Assembly (NCBI GenBank): GCA_003584705.1
Contig: AP018536.1
Coordinates: forward strand, 4,014,672 to 4,078,671
Reading direction: 5' to 3'
Origin: Lachnospiraceae bacterium GAM79
Lineage (GTDB): Bacteria; Bacillota; Clostridia; Lachnospirales; Lachnospiraceae
Length of the DNA: 64,000 bases
This document shows positions 37,365-44,451 of the stretch, one piece after another. The position numbers and the translations under genes were made by a program. Under the pieces are notes generated by a model. That model saw only the letters and a list, made by a program, of their open reading frames with translations. It did no database searches and was not told the DNA's origin. Numbering within the stretch: position 1 is the stretch's first letter; every line of letters starts with the position of its first letter.

Positions 37365-38144
37365 ATGGGACTTGACATCTACGCCGGAACATTGACCCGG
37401 TACTATTCTCACAACTGGAAAACTGTTGTTCAGCAGTGGGCGGAGGAAAACGGATACACCTTTAACCGGATCACCCCGGATGGAGAACCCGCCGACAACG
37501 AGGAGGAGCTGTCCCCGGCTGAGATCCAGGCGGCAGTGGAGGACTGGCGGGATCAGATCTTAGCCGCCATTTCCCAGCCGAACCAGCCGCACTACACTCC
37601 ATGGCCGGAGGACAACGAGCGGCCCTATTACACCGATAAGCCGGATTGGGATGCCTTTGGCGCTATGCTGCTGGTGGCTGCCTGTCATACATACGAGGAA
37701 CCGGTGCCTCTCACCGTGGAGAAGGACTGGGACTTCGGGGAGCATCCCCTGATTGCCCGCCTTGCATCGGACGAGGAGCGGGTGTGGTCCCTGCTTCGGG
37801 GCGCGACTTGGTGGCTTCCCCTCACCGACAGCTTTCTATTCCAAGGCCCTCTGCCCACCGATGATCAGACGATGATCGCCACCTTGGGCGGACTGCGGAA
37901 GGAGCTGGAAAAGCTGAACCAGCTGGCATGGCAGGCCGATGAGGACACCATCCTTGGCTGGGCAGACACGGAGGGATACCCGGTAGACGGAACCGTAGAC
38001 TCAGATGGACAGTACAGCAAGGCAGACATCCCGGAACACACCCAGTATGACACCCAATCCCTGGCCAAGTTCGCCTTCTCCATGTTCTGGCGGGCCATGC
38101 GGTTTGCCGAGGAACAGCAGGTGCCTATCCTGCTTGATTATTAA
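37365..38144 (+). CDS. Hypothetical immunity-island protein
   Basis: 259 residues, acidic, starting GLDIYAGTLTRYYSHNWKTVVQQWAEENGY. Tryptophan-rich, ending in helices (LAKFAFSMFWRAMRFAEEQQVPILLDY). The opening G-L-D-I-Y-x-G recurs in other immunity-island proteins but I cannot name the family. AAAGGAGG site upstream. Confidence 0.55.
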   Translation: MGLDIYAGTLTRYYSHNWKTVVQQWAEENGYTFNRITPDGEPADNEEELSPAEIQAAVEDWRDQILAAISQPNQPHYTPWPEDNERPYYTDKPDWDAFGAMLLVAACHTYEEPVPLTVEKDWDFGEHPLIARLASDEERVWSLLRGATWWLPLTDSFLFQGPLPTDDQTMIATLGGLRKELEKLNQLAWQADEDTILGWADTEGYPVDGTVDSDGQYSKADIPEHTQYDTQSLAKFAFSMFWRAMRFAEEQQVPILLDY

Positions 38145-38156
38145 GGAGGAAACCAA

Positions 38157-39035
38157 ATGAGCAATAAAGCTTTCCAGCAAAATCTGGACGACAAAAAAGG
38201 CCCCCAGCCCGGTGGCCCCTATCTCATTCAGATGCTGTTCAAAGAGCCGGTAGAAATGCCGGATAAAGAAAAAATGACTGCCGTAATGGAGAAGCACATC
38301 GGATCAACAGAGTGCTTCTGTTATGATAAGAAAATGGCTGGCTTTGCCGCACAGGAGCATATTGCAGAGTTCAAGGACGGAAAATGCCCGGTGCAGCTGA
38401 TGGTGATGAAATGCGACAAGTTCAAGGGCAAAGGCTTTGATGCCTTCCTGATGAGCCAGATGTGGGACTGCCAGGAGGACCGGGAGCGGATCTTCCGGGA
38501 GTGTAAATATCAGGTGGTAGCCACCGATATGCTGGCTGCGGCACTTCCGGCGCTGGAACGGGCCAACCTGGACGCCGACTTTCTGGAGGCTCTGGCGGAG
38601 CTGTACCCCACCTGTGAGGCATTCTATTTCCAGAGCTGCGGCAAACTGTTTCTGGCGGAGGCTGTGCGTTCTCACCAGATTGAAGGCTCGGATCGTTTCA
38701 TCCGCTTTGGCATCAATGTTCGCTTCTTTAATATTGAGGGCACTGAGGATATGCTCATCGACACGGTGGGTATGAGCACCCTGCTCCTGCCCGACCTCCA
38801 GTACCACTTCCACGGCATGGACCCCAACTGGGTGGTAAACCACGCCTACAATGTGGCATCGTACATATTGGAGCATGATAACTCCATTCAGGATGGGGAA
38901 ACCATAGACGGCGTGGCGGATGGCCAGATGTGCCGGGAGATCCAGTGGAAGTGCCAGTATGAGGACGCCCTGATCCAGCCGCCCAGAGAGGTGCTGGACA
39001 TCCACATGGGGAACTATGCCTCGGGAGGACGCTGA
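38157..39035 (+). CDS. DUF4261 protein
   Basis: 292 residues. The C-terminal part DTVGMSTLLLPDLQYHFHGMDPNWVVNHAYNVASYILEHDN is the hallmark of DUF4261. The same domain type is one module of the polyimmunity protein, but the two copies differ clearly in sequence, so they may face different toxins. AAGGAGG upstream; the next gene's ATG abuts the stop. Confidence 0.78.
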   Translation: MSNKAFQQNLDDKKGPQPGGPYLIQMLFKEPVEMPDKEKMTAVMEKHIGSTECFCYDKKMAGFAAQEHIAEFKDGKCPVQLMVMKCDKFKGKGFDAFLMSQMWDCQEDRERIFRECKYQVVATDMLAAALPALERANLDADFLEALAELYPTCEAFYFQSCGKLFLAEAVRSHQIEGSDRFIRFGINVRFFNIEGTEDMLIDTVGMSTLLLPDLQYHFHGMDPNWVVNHAYNVASYILEHDNSIQDGETIDGVADGQMCREIQWKCQYEDALIQPPREVLDIHMGNYASGGR

Positions 39036-39176
39036 ATGAACGGCGTTGTGCTCCTGGTGGGCGGACTGCTGCTTGTGGCGGTAATCAAGCTGATTATGGA
39101 TCGAAATTGGATTGGCCTGCTTCTCTGTGTTGTTGCCCTGTTCCTGGTCTTTGGGGCTGGACACCATACAAAATAG
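39036..39176 (+). CDS. 46-residue two-TM membrane protein
   Basis: A short gene directly after the DUF4261 stop, with GGGAGGA 8 bases before its ATG. The product is almost entirely hydrophobic: VVLLVGGLLLVAVIKLI, then DRNW, then IGLLLCVVALFLVFGAG. A two-helix hairpin like this resembles small membrane immunity proteins (Imm17-like size class). Last gene of the immunity island. Confidence 0.6.
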   Translation: MNGVVLLVGGLLLVAVIKLIMDRNWIGLLLCVVALFLVFGAGHHTK

Positions 39177-39204
39177 GTCATTTTAAGAATCGAGGAGGTG
39201 AAGT

Positions 39205-40167
39205 ATGCAGAATTCAACAAATATGCGGATACTGGAATTACTCCGGTTTCTCTATGAGCGGACCGATGAAAACCATCCCGCCACAGTATCTGACATCATT
39301 GCCCATCTGAATGGAAAAGGAATTCAGGCAGTGCGGCAGACTGTTTACGCAGATACCAATGCGCTGATCGATGCAGGGATTGATATTGTGGTGGTCAAGA
39401 GTACCCAAAACCAATATTTTATGGGAAGCCGCCTGTTTGAGTATCCAGAACTGAAAATGCTGACAGACGCAGTAGCATCCTCGAAGATCATTTCTGCCAA
39501 GAAGTCTGAGGAGCTGGTGCAGAAATTATGCCGTCTGACCAGTCTACATCAGGCAAAGCAGCTTCAAAAATTTGCTGCTTTATCCAGCCGTGTCAAACCG
39601 CATAATGAAAAGGTTTACTACATCATTGACAATATCCAAACAGCGATTGGAAACCATCAGCAAATTCGGTTCCAATACTATGAATATACTCAAGAAAAAA
39701 AGAAAATCTTAAAGCATGATGGATATTATTATGTCGTAAATCCTTATGCGCTTGAATGGAAAAATGACCATTACTATTTGATTGGATTTTCTCTGAAGCA
39801 TCAGAAAATTGCTCACTTCCGTGTAGATCGGCTAACAAGTGTAGAAAATCTGGAAACTTACTTTATGCCGATAGAGGGATTTGATGTAGCCTCCTATACA
39901 AATAAAATGGTTGATATGTTTACATCGGAGTCATCGAAGGAAGTAACCCTTCTATGTGAAAACGAATTGATGAGAGTAATCATAGATCATTATGGAGAAG
40001 ATGCTGCTGTTGATAGGTATGATGATACACACTTCACAGCCAAAATTGAAGTGAACCCCAGTGGAACTTTTTATGGCTGGATATTCAAATTCAAAGGGAA
40101 AATAAAAATTCTCTCTCCCAAAGAGTGCATTACGGAAATGCAGCAAATCGCTCAGGAATTTATATAG
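39205..40167 (+). CDS. WYL-domain transcriptional regulator
   Basis: 320 residues. N-terminal winged helix-turn-helix (~1-80: RILELLRFLYERTDENHPATVSDIIAHLN), then a WYL domain (~150-240) with YYYVVNPYALEWKNDHYYLIGFS, and a C-terminal WCX-like domain. WYL regulators sense ligands, possibly nucleic acids, and repress many defence loci. GAGGAGG precedes the ATG. It closes the immunity island and may control it. Confidence 0.9.
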   Translation: MQNSTNMRILELLRFLYERTDENHPATVSDIIAHLNGKGIQAVRQTVYADTNALIDAGIDIVVVKSTQNQYFMGSRLFEYPELKMLTDAVASSKIISAKKSEELVQKLCRLTSLHQAKQLQKFAALSSRVKPHNEKVYYIIDNIQTAIGNHQQIRFQYYEYTQEKKKILKHDGYYYVVNPYALEWKNDHYYLIGFSLKHQKIAHFRVDRLTSVENLETYFMPIEGFDVASYTNKMVDMFTSESSKEVTLLCENELMRVIIDHYGEDAAVDRYDDTHFTAKIEVNPSGTFYGWIFKFKGKIKILSPKECITEMQQIAQEFI

Positions 40168-40172
40168 CGCAA

Positions 40173-40205
40173 AAGAGGTGTTATTGATTTTTAACACCTC
40201 TTTTC
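40173..40205 (+). terminator. Terminator after the WYL gene
   Basis: AAGAGGTGTTA pairs with TAACACCTCTT across an 8-base loop, followed by TT and then CAAATG. It isolates the cargo island from the regulation module. Confidence 0.75.
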
Positions 40206-40222
40206 AAATGAAATTTTTATCC

Positions 40223-40251
40223 TTGAAGTGAACAGATGTTCGATATACAAT
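40223..40251 (+). promoter_or_regulatory. Promoter of the xre-immA operon
   Basis: TTGAAG at 40223-40228 and TACAAT at 40246-40251 with 17 bases between. A TGTTCG half-site (40237-40242) lies in the spacer, the same sequence that forms the operator arms downstream. Confidence 0.6.
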
Positions 40252-40261
40252 ATAAGCAAGA

Positions 40262-40281
40262 TGTTCGCAGTTCGTCGAACA
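40262..40281. promoter_or_regulatory. Operator copy 1, TGTTCG-N8-CGAACA
   Basis: Arms TGTTCG and CGAACA around 8 bases, just downstream of the xre promoter's -10 box. A perfect 20-base version with the same arms and spacing occurs at 41364, so both are probably bound by the XRE regulator encoded at 40299. Confidence 0.65.
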
Positions 40282-40298
40282 AATGAGAGGTGAATGCT

Positions 40299-40667
40299 GT
40301 GGGCAATATAACTTTTGGATCATTTATAGCCGAGAAACGCAAGGCGCACAAATTCAATTTACGCGATACAGCCAAGCATTTGAATATTGCTTACGGTTAT
40401 CTGTGTGATATTGAGCAAAGCCGCCGTCCTGCACCCAATGGAGATTTTGTGGAACGCATCTCTGCCTTTCTGAATTTGGATAAATCAGAACATGAGTTGC
40501 TTTTGGATCTGGCTGCAAAATCACGCAATACAGTATCTGCTGATTTGCCAGACTATATCATGGAAAAAGATATTGTTCGGGCAGCCTTGCGTGTGGCAAA
40601 AGAAGTAGATGCTACCGATGAAGAATGGCAGACATTTATGAAAATGCTAAAGGAGCGTAAACGATAG
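40299..40667 (+). CDS. XRE-family regulator (ImmR-like)
   Basis: 122 residues from the GTG at 40299, 8 bases after GAGAGG; GTG at 40290 is an alternative. HTH at ~5-65 (FGSFIAEKRKAHKFNLRDTAKHLNIAYGYLCDIEQSRRPAPNGDFVERISAFL). Paired with an ImmA/IrrE metalloprotease directly downstream, the arrangement by which ICEBs1 and many prophages keep transfer genes repressed until damage triggers cleavage of the repressor. Two operator-like palindromes surround the operon. Confidence 0.88.
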   Translation: MGNITFGSFIAEKRKAHKFNLRDTAKHLNIAYGYLCDIEQSRRPAPNGDFVERISAFLNLDKSEHELLLDLAAKSRNTVSADLPDYIMEKDIVRAALRVAKEVDATDEEWQTFMKMLKERKR

Positions 40668-40678
40668 GGGGGAGAGCT

Positions 40679-41293
40679 TTGTCAATTCCACAAATCCGTA
40701 CAGAAGCAATCGAGGCAGTAGGGCGAAAAATCCTGATGGAATATGATCCCTCTCTGCTATCCGGGCAACCATGTCCTGTGCCAATCGAAACCATTATCGA
40801 GACAAAGTTTGATCTAATCCTGGAGTTTCATACACTAAGAAAAAACCACAAGATATTAGGGGAAACAATTTTCGATGACGGTGCTGTTGTCTTATATGAC
40901 CAGATACAGAGACAGTATCGAATGATTGCAGTAAGAGCCGGTACAATCTTAATTGATGAACGGCTTTGTGATCCGTCAAAATTAGGGCGGCTCCGTTTTA
41001 CCTGTGCCCATGAGCTGGCTCATTGGGTACTACATAAGAAGTTGTACTCTGGTACTGGAGATGTTGCTGCTTATAACGGAAATGTTTCTTCCGACGAAAG
41101 TCATGGCATAATTGAGCGTCAGGCGGATACTCTGGCTTCTGCTCTGCTGATGCCTTTACCGCAGATCAAAAAATGTTTTTACCGGCTTAAAATAGGCCGG
41201 ACAGATGAACAGCTCATTGCTGAAATGGCAAATATTTTTGAGGTTTCCAAGCAAGCAATGCAGATTCGTCTAAAATCCAGAAACCTGATATAA
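40679..41293 (+). CDS. ImmA/IrrE family metallopeptidase
   Basis: 204 residues from a TTG at 40679 with GGGGAGAG upstream. Zinc site HELAH (His111, Glu112, His115) and a downstream ERQAD that supplies the third ligand. Such proteases cleave the cognate XRE repressor and so derepress the element. Starts 11 bases after the regulator stop, so co-transcribed with it. Confidence 0.9.
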   Translation: MSIPQIRTEAIEAVGRKILMEYDPSLLSGQPCPVPIETIIETKFDLILEFHTLRKNHKILGETIFDDGAVVLYDQIQRQYRMIAVRAGTILIDERLCDPSKLGRLRFTCAHELAHWVLHKKLYSGTGDVAAYNGNVSSDESHGIIERQADTLASALLMPLPQIKKCFYRLKIGRTDEQLIAEMANIFEVSKQAMQIRLKSRNLI

Positions 41294-41363
41294 CCAAATG
41301 GGGGAATAGAGAGAGGCACTGCCCTCTCTCACGCTCCTCTGCTATGCTATTTTGTACCTAATA

Positions 41364-41383
41364 TGTTCGCAATATTGCGAACA
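41364..41383. promoter_or_regulatory. Operator copy 2, perfect 20-base palindrome
   Basis: TGTTCGCAATATTGCGAACA is fully self-complementary and sits 14 bases upstream of the next ATG, beside a TAATAT sequence that may be the -10 box. It shares arms and spacing with the operator at 40262. Confidence 0.7.
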
Positions 41384-41397
41384 AGGAGGGATGTTCT

Positions 41398-41934
41398 ATG
41401 AGAAAAGAAAGCACAACAATCCAAAAATGTAACAGCAGGCTAACAGCTTTGGGACTTAACAGCGACGCTGCGTTTCATAGAAGTAAGCTGATTCTAAAGA
41501 TTTACCGTGATGTAGTCTGGGTTCTGAGTGAACGGGCAGAAGAATTACAAGAAACTGCTTGGATTATGGGAGAACAAGATATAGAGTCTGGCCTCTGCTA
41601 TCTTGAAAATTTTGCACCAGATATTGAACTGCAAGCCTTTGAAGAAAAAGTTTGCTGCCTTGTTCAAAATCAAATGCTAGTCAATATTATTGACCGTGCA
41701 CTCCTTCGTCTGAAACGGTATCCGGATCGAGGAGAACTTTACTATGAAATTTTGACTAAGCAATTTATCTATCGGTTCAACAGTACAGAGAAAGAATTGC
41801 TGGAAGAACTAAATATAGAGCGCAGTGTCTTTTATGACCGAAAACGAGAAGCCATCTATTTATTTTCTGTTTGCTTGTTTGGATATTCTATTCCAGAAGT
41901 CCTGGAGGAGCTGCCCCGACTAAATCCCGACTAA
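41398..41934 (+). CDS. Sigma/ArpU-like transcription factor
   Basis: 178 residues. The C-terminal half (YYEILTKQFIYRFNSTEKELLEELNIERSVFYDRKREAIYLFSVCLFGYSIPE) has the helix pattern of ArpU/sigma-region-4-like phage and ICE activators. The N-terminal half is helical. Its promoter carries the 20-base palindrome, so it should be switched on when the XRE repressor is cleaved. Good GGAGGG site upstream. Its end runs into a short tandem repeat. Confidence 0.6.
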   Translation: MRKESTTIQKCNSRLTALGLNSDAAFHRSKLILKIYRDVVWVLSERAEELQETAWIMGEQDIESGLCYLENFAPDIELQAFEEKVCCLVQNQMLVNIIDRALLRLKRYPDRGELYYEILTKQFIYRFNSTEKELLEELNIERSVFYDRKREAIYLFSVCLFGYSIPEVLEELPRLNPD

Positions 41935-41960
41935 ATCCCGACAAATCCCCGACCTAATCC
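41921..41960. repeat. Short tandem repeat of CTAAATCCCGA type
   Basis: Two copies of CTAAATCCCGA and two decayed copies (ACAAATCCCCGA, CCTAATCCC) run across the stop codon of the preceding gene. Origin unknown; slippage is the simplest explanation. Confidence 0.6.
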
Positions 41961-42039
41961 CTACTCCCTTCCGACTTCCGACCTGCTATACTTGTTATAG
42001 TGGCAGGAATGCGCTAAATTGAATACTTTTCTACATAAG

Positions 42040-42063
42040 GCCCGGCATTAACCGGGCTTTTTT
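42040..42063 (+). terminator. First terminator upstream of the sigma-like gene
   Basis: GCCCGG pairs with CCGGGC around CATTAA, followed by TTTTTTC. A 13-base sequence GCGCTAAATTGAA lies 17 bases before it and recurs at 43192. Confidence 0.8.
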
Positions 42064-42094
42064 CATTCCTGCTGCAATATGGCGGCAGGAACAT

Positions 42095-42129
42095 GGCTGG
42101 AGGTGAAAACACTTCCGGCCTTTTTCTTT
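42095..42129 (+). terminator. Second terminator upstream of the sigma-like gene
   Basis: GGCTGGAGGTG and CACTTCCGGCC form an 11-base stem (two G-U pairs) closed by AAAA and followed by TTTTTCTTT. With the first hairpin it would strongly attenuate read-through into the sigma-like gene. Confidence 0.8.
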
Positions 42130-42150
42130 GCCCGGTATTAGGAGGCCGGT

Positions 42151-42186
42151 ATGCGCTGGGAGGCGTACATAGCAAAATATCCATGA
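42151..42186 (+). CDS. Putative 11-residue leader peptide
   Basis: ATG at 42151 has a perfect AGGAGG six bases upstream and encodes MRWEAYIAKYP before TGA. It ends three bases before a 12-base-pair hairpin that abuts the ribosome site of the next gene, the usual layout of a regulatory leader. Confidence 0.5.
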   Translation: MRWEAYIAKYP

Positions 42187-42188
42187 CA

Positions 42189-42224
42189 CCGTTCAAATTC
42201 GCTGACTACCAAGAATTTGAACGG
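42189..42224 (+). promoter_or_regulatory. 12-base-pair hairpin beside the sigma gene's ribosome site
   Basis: CCGTTCAAATTC and GAATTTGAACGG are exact reverse complements separated by a 12-base loop. The 3' arm reaches into the GGAGGAAAGG ribosome site at 42223-42232, so folding would reduce initiation at 42235. Confidence 0.7.
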
Positions 42225-42234
42225 AGGAAAGGAT

Positions 42235-42783
42235 ATGACGAGAGTATTCATTTGGAAAAATAACAGCCCACAGGAATGGGAGGAAATCAGTTTTTCAGCG
42301 TTCAGTAAGGCACGCCGCAATGGTTGCTTTACTGGGCGCTTTTTTGTTGAAACAGTCAAAATGTTCCGTGATGAAGATGACCGCATTATCATGGAATGTT
42401 CTCGCAAAGATTTTGAAAAATACCAACAGGAGGACCGCCACAGCCGCTATCTCCAGGAACATGAGAAAAGTCGCTCTATATTCCCGGCTTCTCATGTGGG
42501 AGATCGTGACGGCACAGAGGAAGGTTATCAGGATACAGATTTGTTTGTGGATGAATCTGTTGATACTGCGGAACAAGCTATTCAGAATTTACTTCTTGAG
42601 GATTTACACCAAGCTCTATTGAAACTGAGTCCAGCAGAACGAGATTTTATATTGTCCTATTATGAAATGAAAATACCAAATGCAACTTGTTTAGCCCAAC
42701 GATATGGTATTACTCGGCAAGCCGCAGATAAGCGATTGAAAAAAATTGAAGAAAAAATAAAAAAGTTGGTTGCGATTTTCTAA
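42235..42783 (+). CDS. Sigma-70 family factor (region 4 HTH)
   Basis: 182 residues from the ATG at 42235. The C-terminal ~65 residues (LHQALLKLSPAERDFILSYYEMKIPNATCLAQRYGITRQAADKRLKKIEEKIKKL) are a sigma region 4 helix-turn-helix; the N-terminal part is not a normal region 2. Similar genes sit upstream of xis-int in Tn1549/Tn916-like elements. Transcription is guarded by two terminators and a leader hairpin, so this is probably a control point for excision. Confidence 0.78.
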   Translation: MTRVFIWKNNSPQEWEEISFSAFSKARRNGCFTGRFFVETVKMFRDEDDRIIMECSRKDFEKYQQEDRHSRYLQEHEKSRSIFPASHVGDRDGTEEGYQDTDLFVDESVDTAEQAIQNLLLEDLHQALLKLSPAERDFILSYYEMKIPNATCLAQRYGITRQAADKRLKKIEEKIKKLVAIF

Positions 42784-43264
42784 AAAAGTGGCAGTAGCAA
42801 GTGAGAGGGAAATCCTTTCACTTGCACCTTGACAACCTCATATACGAATCATTAAGTTTGATCCTCTTTGGGCGTAATAGCCGCTACATCAGCGGTATAT
42901 TTTCTGAGAGCTGCCACTCGCATAACAGGCCAACCCATTTTTGCTGTATAGATGAGTTTTCGGTTTATCAGAAATATATCAGGCTGGAATACATCGGATG
43001 GCATCCGGTCATGGCATAACAAGGAGGAAAGCTCTCTTACAGCCATAGTCCGAGCGTGATAATAACCGTCGCAGGCCATGGGTAAGACCAAACGAAGTGG
43101 AGGTGAAACTCCTGAGAAGCAGGCCAGCCACCTGCGGCTTAATGATTACCCAAATCCCTGGGGTGTCGTGGACAAGTAAGGGATAAAACAGGCGCTAAAT
43201 TGAAGGAGACTCTGTAATTTGCAGAGCCTCCTTCTTACATAATCAAATCTCAAAACATAGGAGG
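42784..43264. other. 480-base region without a confident gene
   Basis: Readable in several frames on both strands without a good ribosome site. It holds a 33-codon frame (43078-43179), a 13-base repeat GCGCTAAATTGAA at 43192-43204 that also occurs at 42011-42023, and a 13-base-pair imperfect hairpin (43202-43234). It may be a decayed gene or a structured RNA. Confidence 0.5.
43202..43234 (+). terminator. Hairpin upstream of the MazF-type gene
   Basis: GAAGGAGACTCTG pairs with CAGAGCCTCCTTC (one A/C mismatch) around TAATTTG. There is no strong T run after it, so it may be a structural element rather than a terminator. Confidence 0.5.
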
Positions 43265-43270
43265 ATGAAC

Positions 43271-43651
43271 ATGAAAGAAGATTGGATTTATAAGCGTGGG
43301 GATTTATATTATGCCAATTTGAACCCTTATTTTGGATCAGAGCAAGGCGGCACCCGTCCTGTCCTGGTTCTTCAAAACAATGTGGGGAATTTTTTCTGCC
43401 CCACTTTGATCGTAGCTCCGCTCACCAGTAAATGGATTAAGAAAAAGGAGCTGCCCACACACTATGCACTGGAGAGCGTTCCAGAGCTTGGACTGAAATC
43501 TGTTGTTCTGCTGGAGCAAATTAAAACGATTGATAAAAGGCGTGTTTTATCGTACATTGGGCGCGTATCTCGCGAAGAAATGAGAGCGATTGATGATGCT
43601 CTGCAAGTTAGTTTAGATATTCATATTCCGGAGGAAATGGAGGCTCCGTAA
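43271..43651 (+). CDS. PemK/MazF family toxin-like protein
   Basis: 126 residues from the ATG at 43271, six bases after AGGAGG; the ATG at 43265 is too close. YKRGDLYYANLNPYFGSEQGGTRPVLVLQN and CPTLIVAPLTSKWIKKKELPTHY are the MazF core. These enzymes cut mRNA at short sites. No MazE-type antitoxin gene precedes it, so either the toxin is silent, an unlinked antitoxin exists, or the small HTH protein next door substitutes. Confidence 0.88.
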   Translation: MKEDWIYKRGDLYYANLNPYFGSEQGGTRPVLVLQNNVGNFFCPTLIVAPLTSKWIKKKELPTHYALESVPELGLKSVVLLEQIKTIDKRRVLSYIGRVSREEMRAIDDALQVSLDIHIPEEMEAP

Positions 43652-43681
43652 GGCCACTTACCGGATAAAGGAGGCGTTTTT

Positions 43682-43909
43682 ATGTTTGAAGCAAGAATTG
43701 CGGAATTGAACCGCTTTAATGAACAAAATCCTGTCAGCTATGACAAAAGAACCTATACGGTCGATGAGATTCAGGACATTCTGGGTATCAGTCGTCCCAC
43801 AGCATATAATCTGGTAAAACAGGGTGTATTCCACAGCGTCAGAGTCGGCGGTCATATCCGCATTTCCAAAAAGAGCTTTGATGACTGGCTGGATCACGCA
43901 GATGAATGA
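43682..43909 (+). CDS. Excisionase-like HTH protein
   Basis: 75 residues with a winged HTH of the excisionase/MerR type: YTVDEIQDILGISRPTAYNLVKQGVFHSVRVGGHIRISKKSFDDWLDH. Such small proteins bend attachment DNA and direct integrase to excise. GGAGGC site upstream. Could alternatively act as an antitoxin-like partner of the MazF gene. Confidence 0.8.
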   Translation: MFEARIAELNRFNEQNPVSYDKRTYTVDEIQDILGISRPTAYNLVKQGVFHSVRVGGHIRISKKSFDDWLDHADE

Positions 43910-44013
43910 TTTGTCAAGGATGCCGATCTCCAAATCGACATCCTTAACTTTTTTTCTGCTTTCTCTTACAATGAGGCCATAGCAAGAAAAACTTTATAGA
44001 GGAGGCAAAAGCC

Positions 44014-44451
44014 ATGCAAAAACAAAGAGTAAAGACCAGTATGTCTGTACCAGAGATGGGCAAAATGCTTGGGCTTGGTAAAGTAGAATCCTACTGGTTG
44101 GTTAAAAAGAACTATTTCAAAACAATTCAAGTGGCCGGACGAATGAGAGTTATGCTGGATAGCTTTGAAGATTGGTATGCCGGCCAGTTCCACTATAAAA
44201 AAGTGGATGGTACACCGCCCGGAGAGAAATGGAGGCATACTACGATGTCAGTTCCGGAAATGGCGGATCTTTTGGGGCTGAAATCTGGCACAGCTTATGA
44301 CCTTGTTAAAAGGGGCTATTTTGAGACGACCTTGATTGATCGAAGAATTCGTATCATTACCAGCAGTTTTGAAGCCTGGTATCAAAAGCAAACTCATTAT
44401 GTGAAAATCTCAGAAAGGAGCAATGAAAATGGCATCTATCGTGAAGCGTAA
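44014..44451 (+). CDS. xis: Tandem excisionase-like HTH protein
   Basis: 145 residues made of two related HTH units, each opening MSVPEM and ending with an F-E-x-WY-x-x-Q pattern: SVPEMGKMLGLGKVESYWLVKKNYF (~11-35) and SVPEMADLLGLKSGTAYDLVKRGYF (~78-102). It overlaps the integrase start by 23 bases, so it is coupled to int, the normal place of the excisionase. The duplication could let one protein bridge two DNA sites. Confidence 0.78.
   Translation: MQKQRVKTSMSVPEMGKMLGLGKVESYWLVKKNYFKTIQVAGRMRVMLDSFEDWYAGQFHYKKVDGTPPGEKWRHTTMSVPEMADLLGLKSGTAYDLVKRGYFETTLIDRRIRIITSSFEAWYQKQTHYVKISERSNENGIYREA

Noticed and set aside
20017..39176. Anti-phage defence island (restriction, Abi, CBASS and similar)
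   Set aside because: No nuclease, restriction, cyclase or effector motif was seen among the genes; the recognised domains are immunity-type. The AbiE pair lies outside this island.
42852..43091. 79-codon minus-strand frame in the gap before MazF
   Set aside because: No ribosome site, overlapping frames on the plus strand are equally plausible, and no family was recognised.
43078..43179. 33-residue ORF as a MazE-like antitoxin
   Set aside because: No ribosome site, basic glycine-rich sequence unlike MazE, and not adjacent in the coupled manner of TA pairs.
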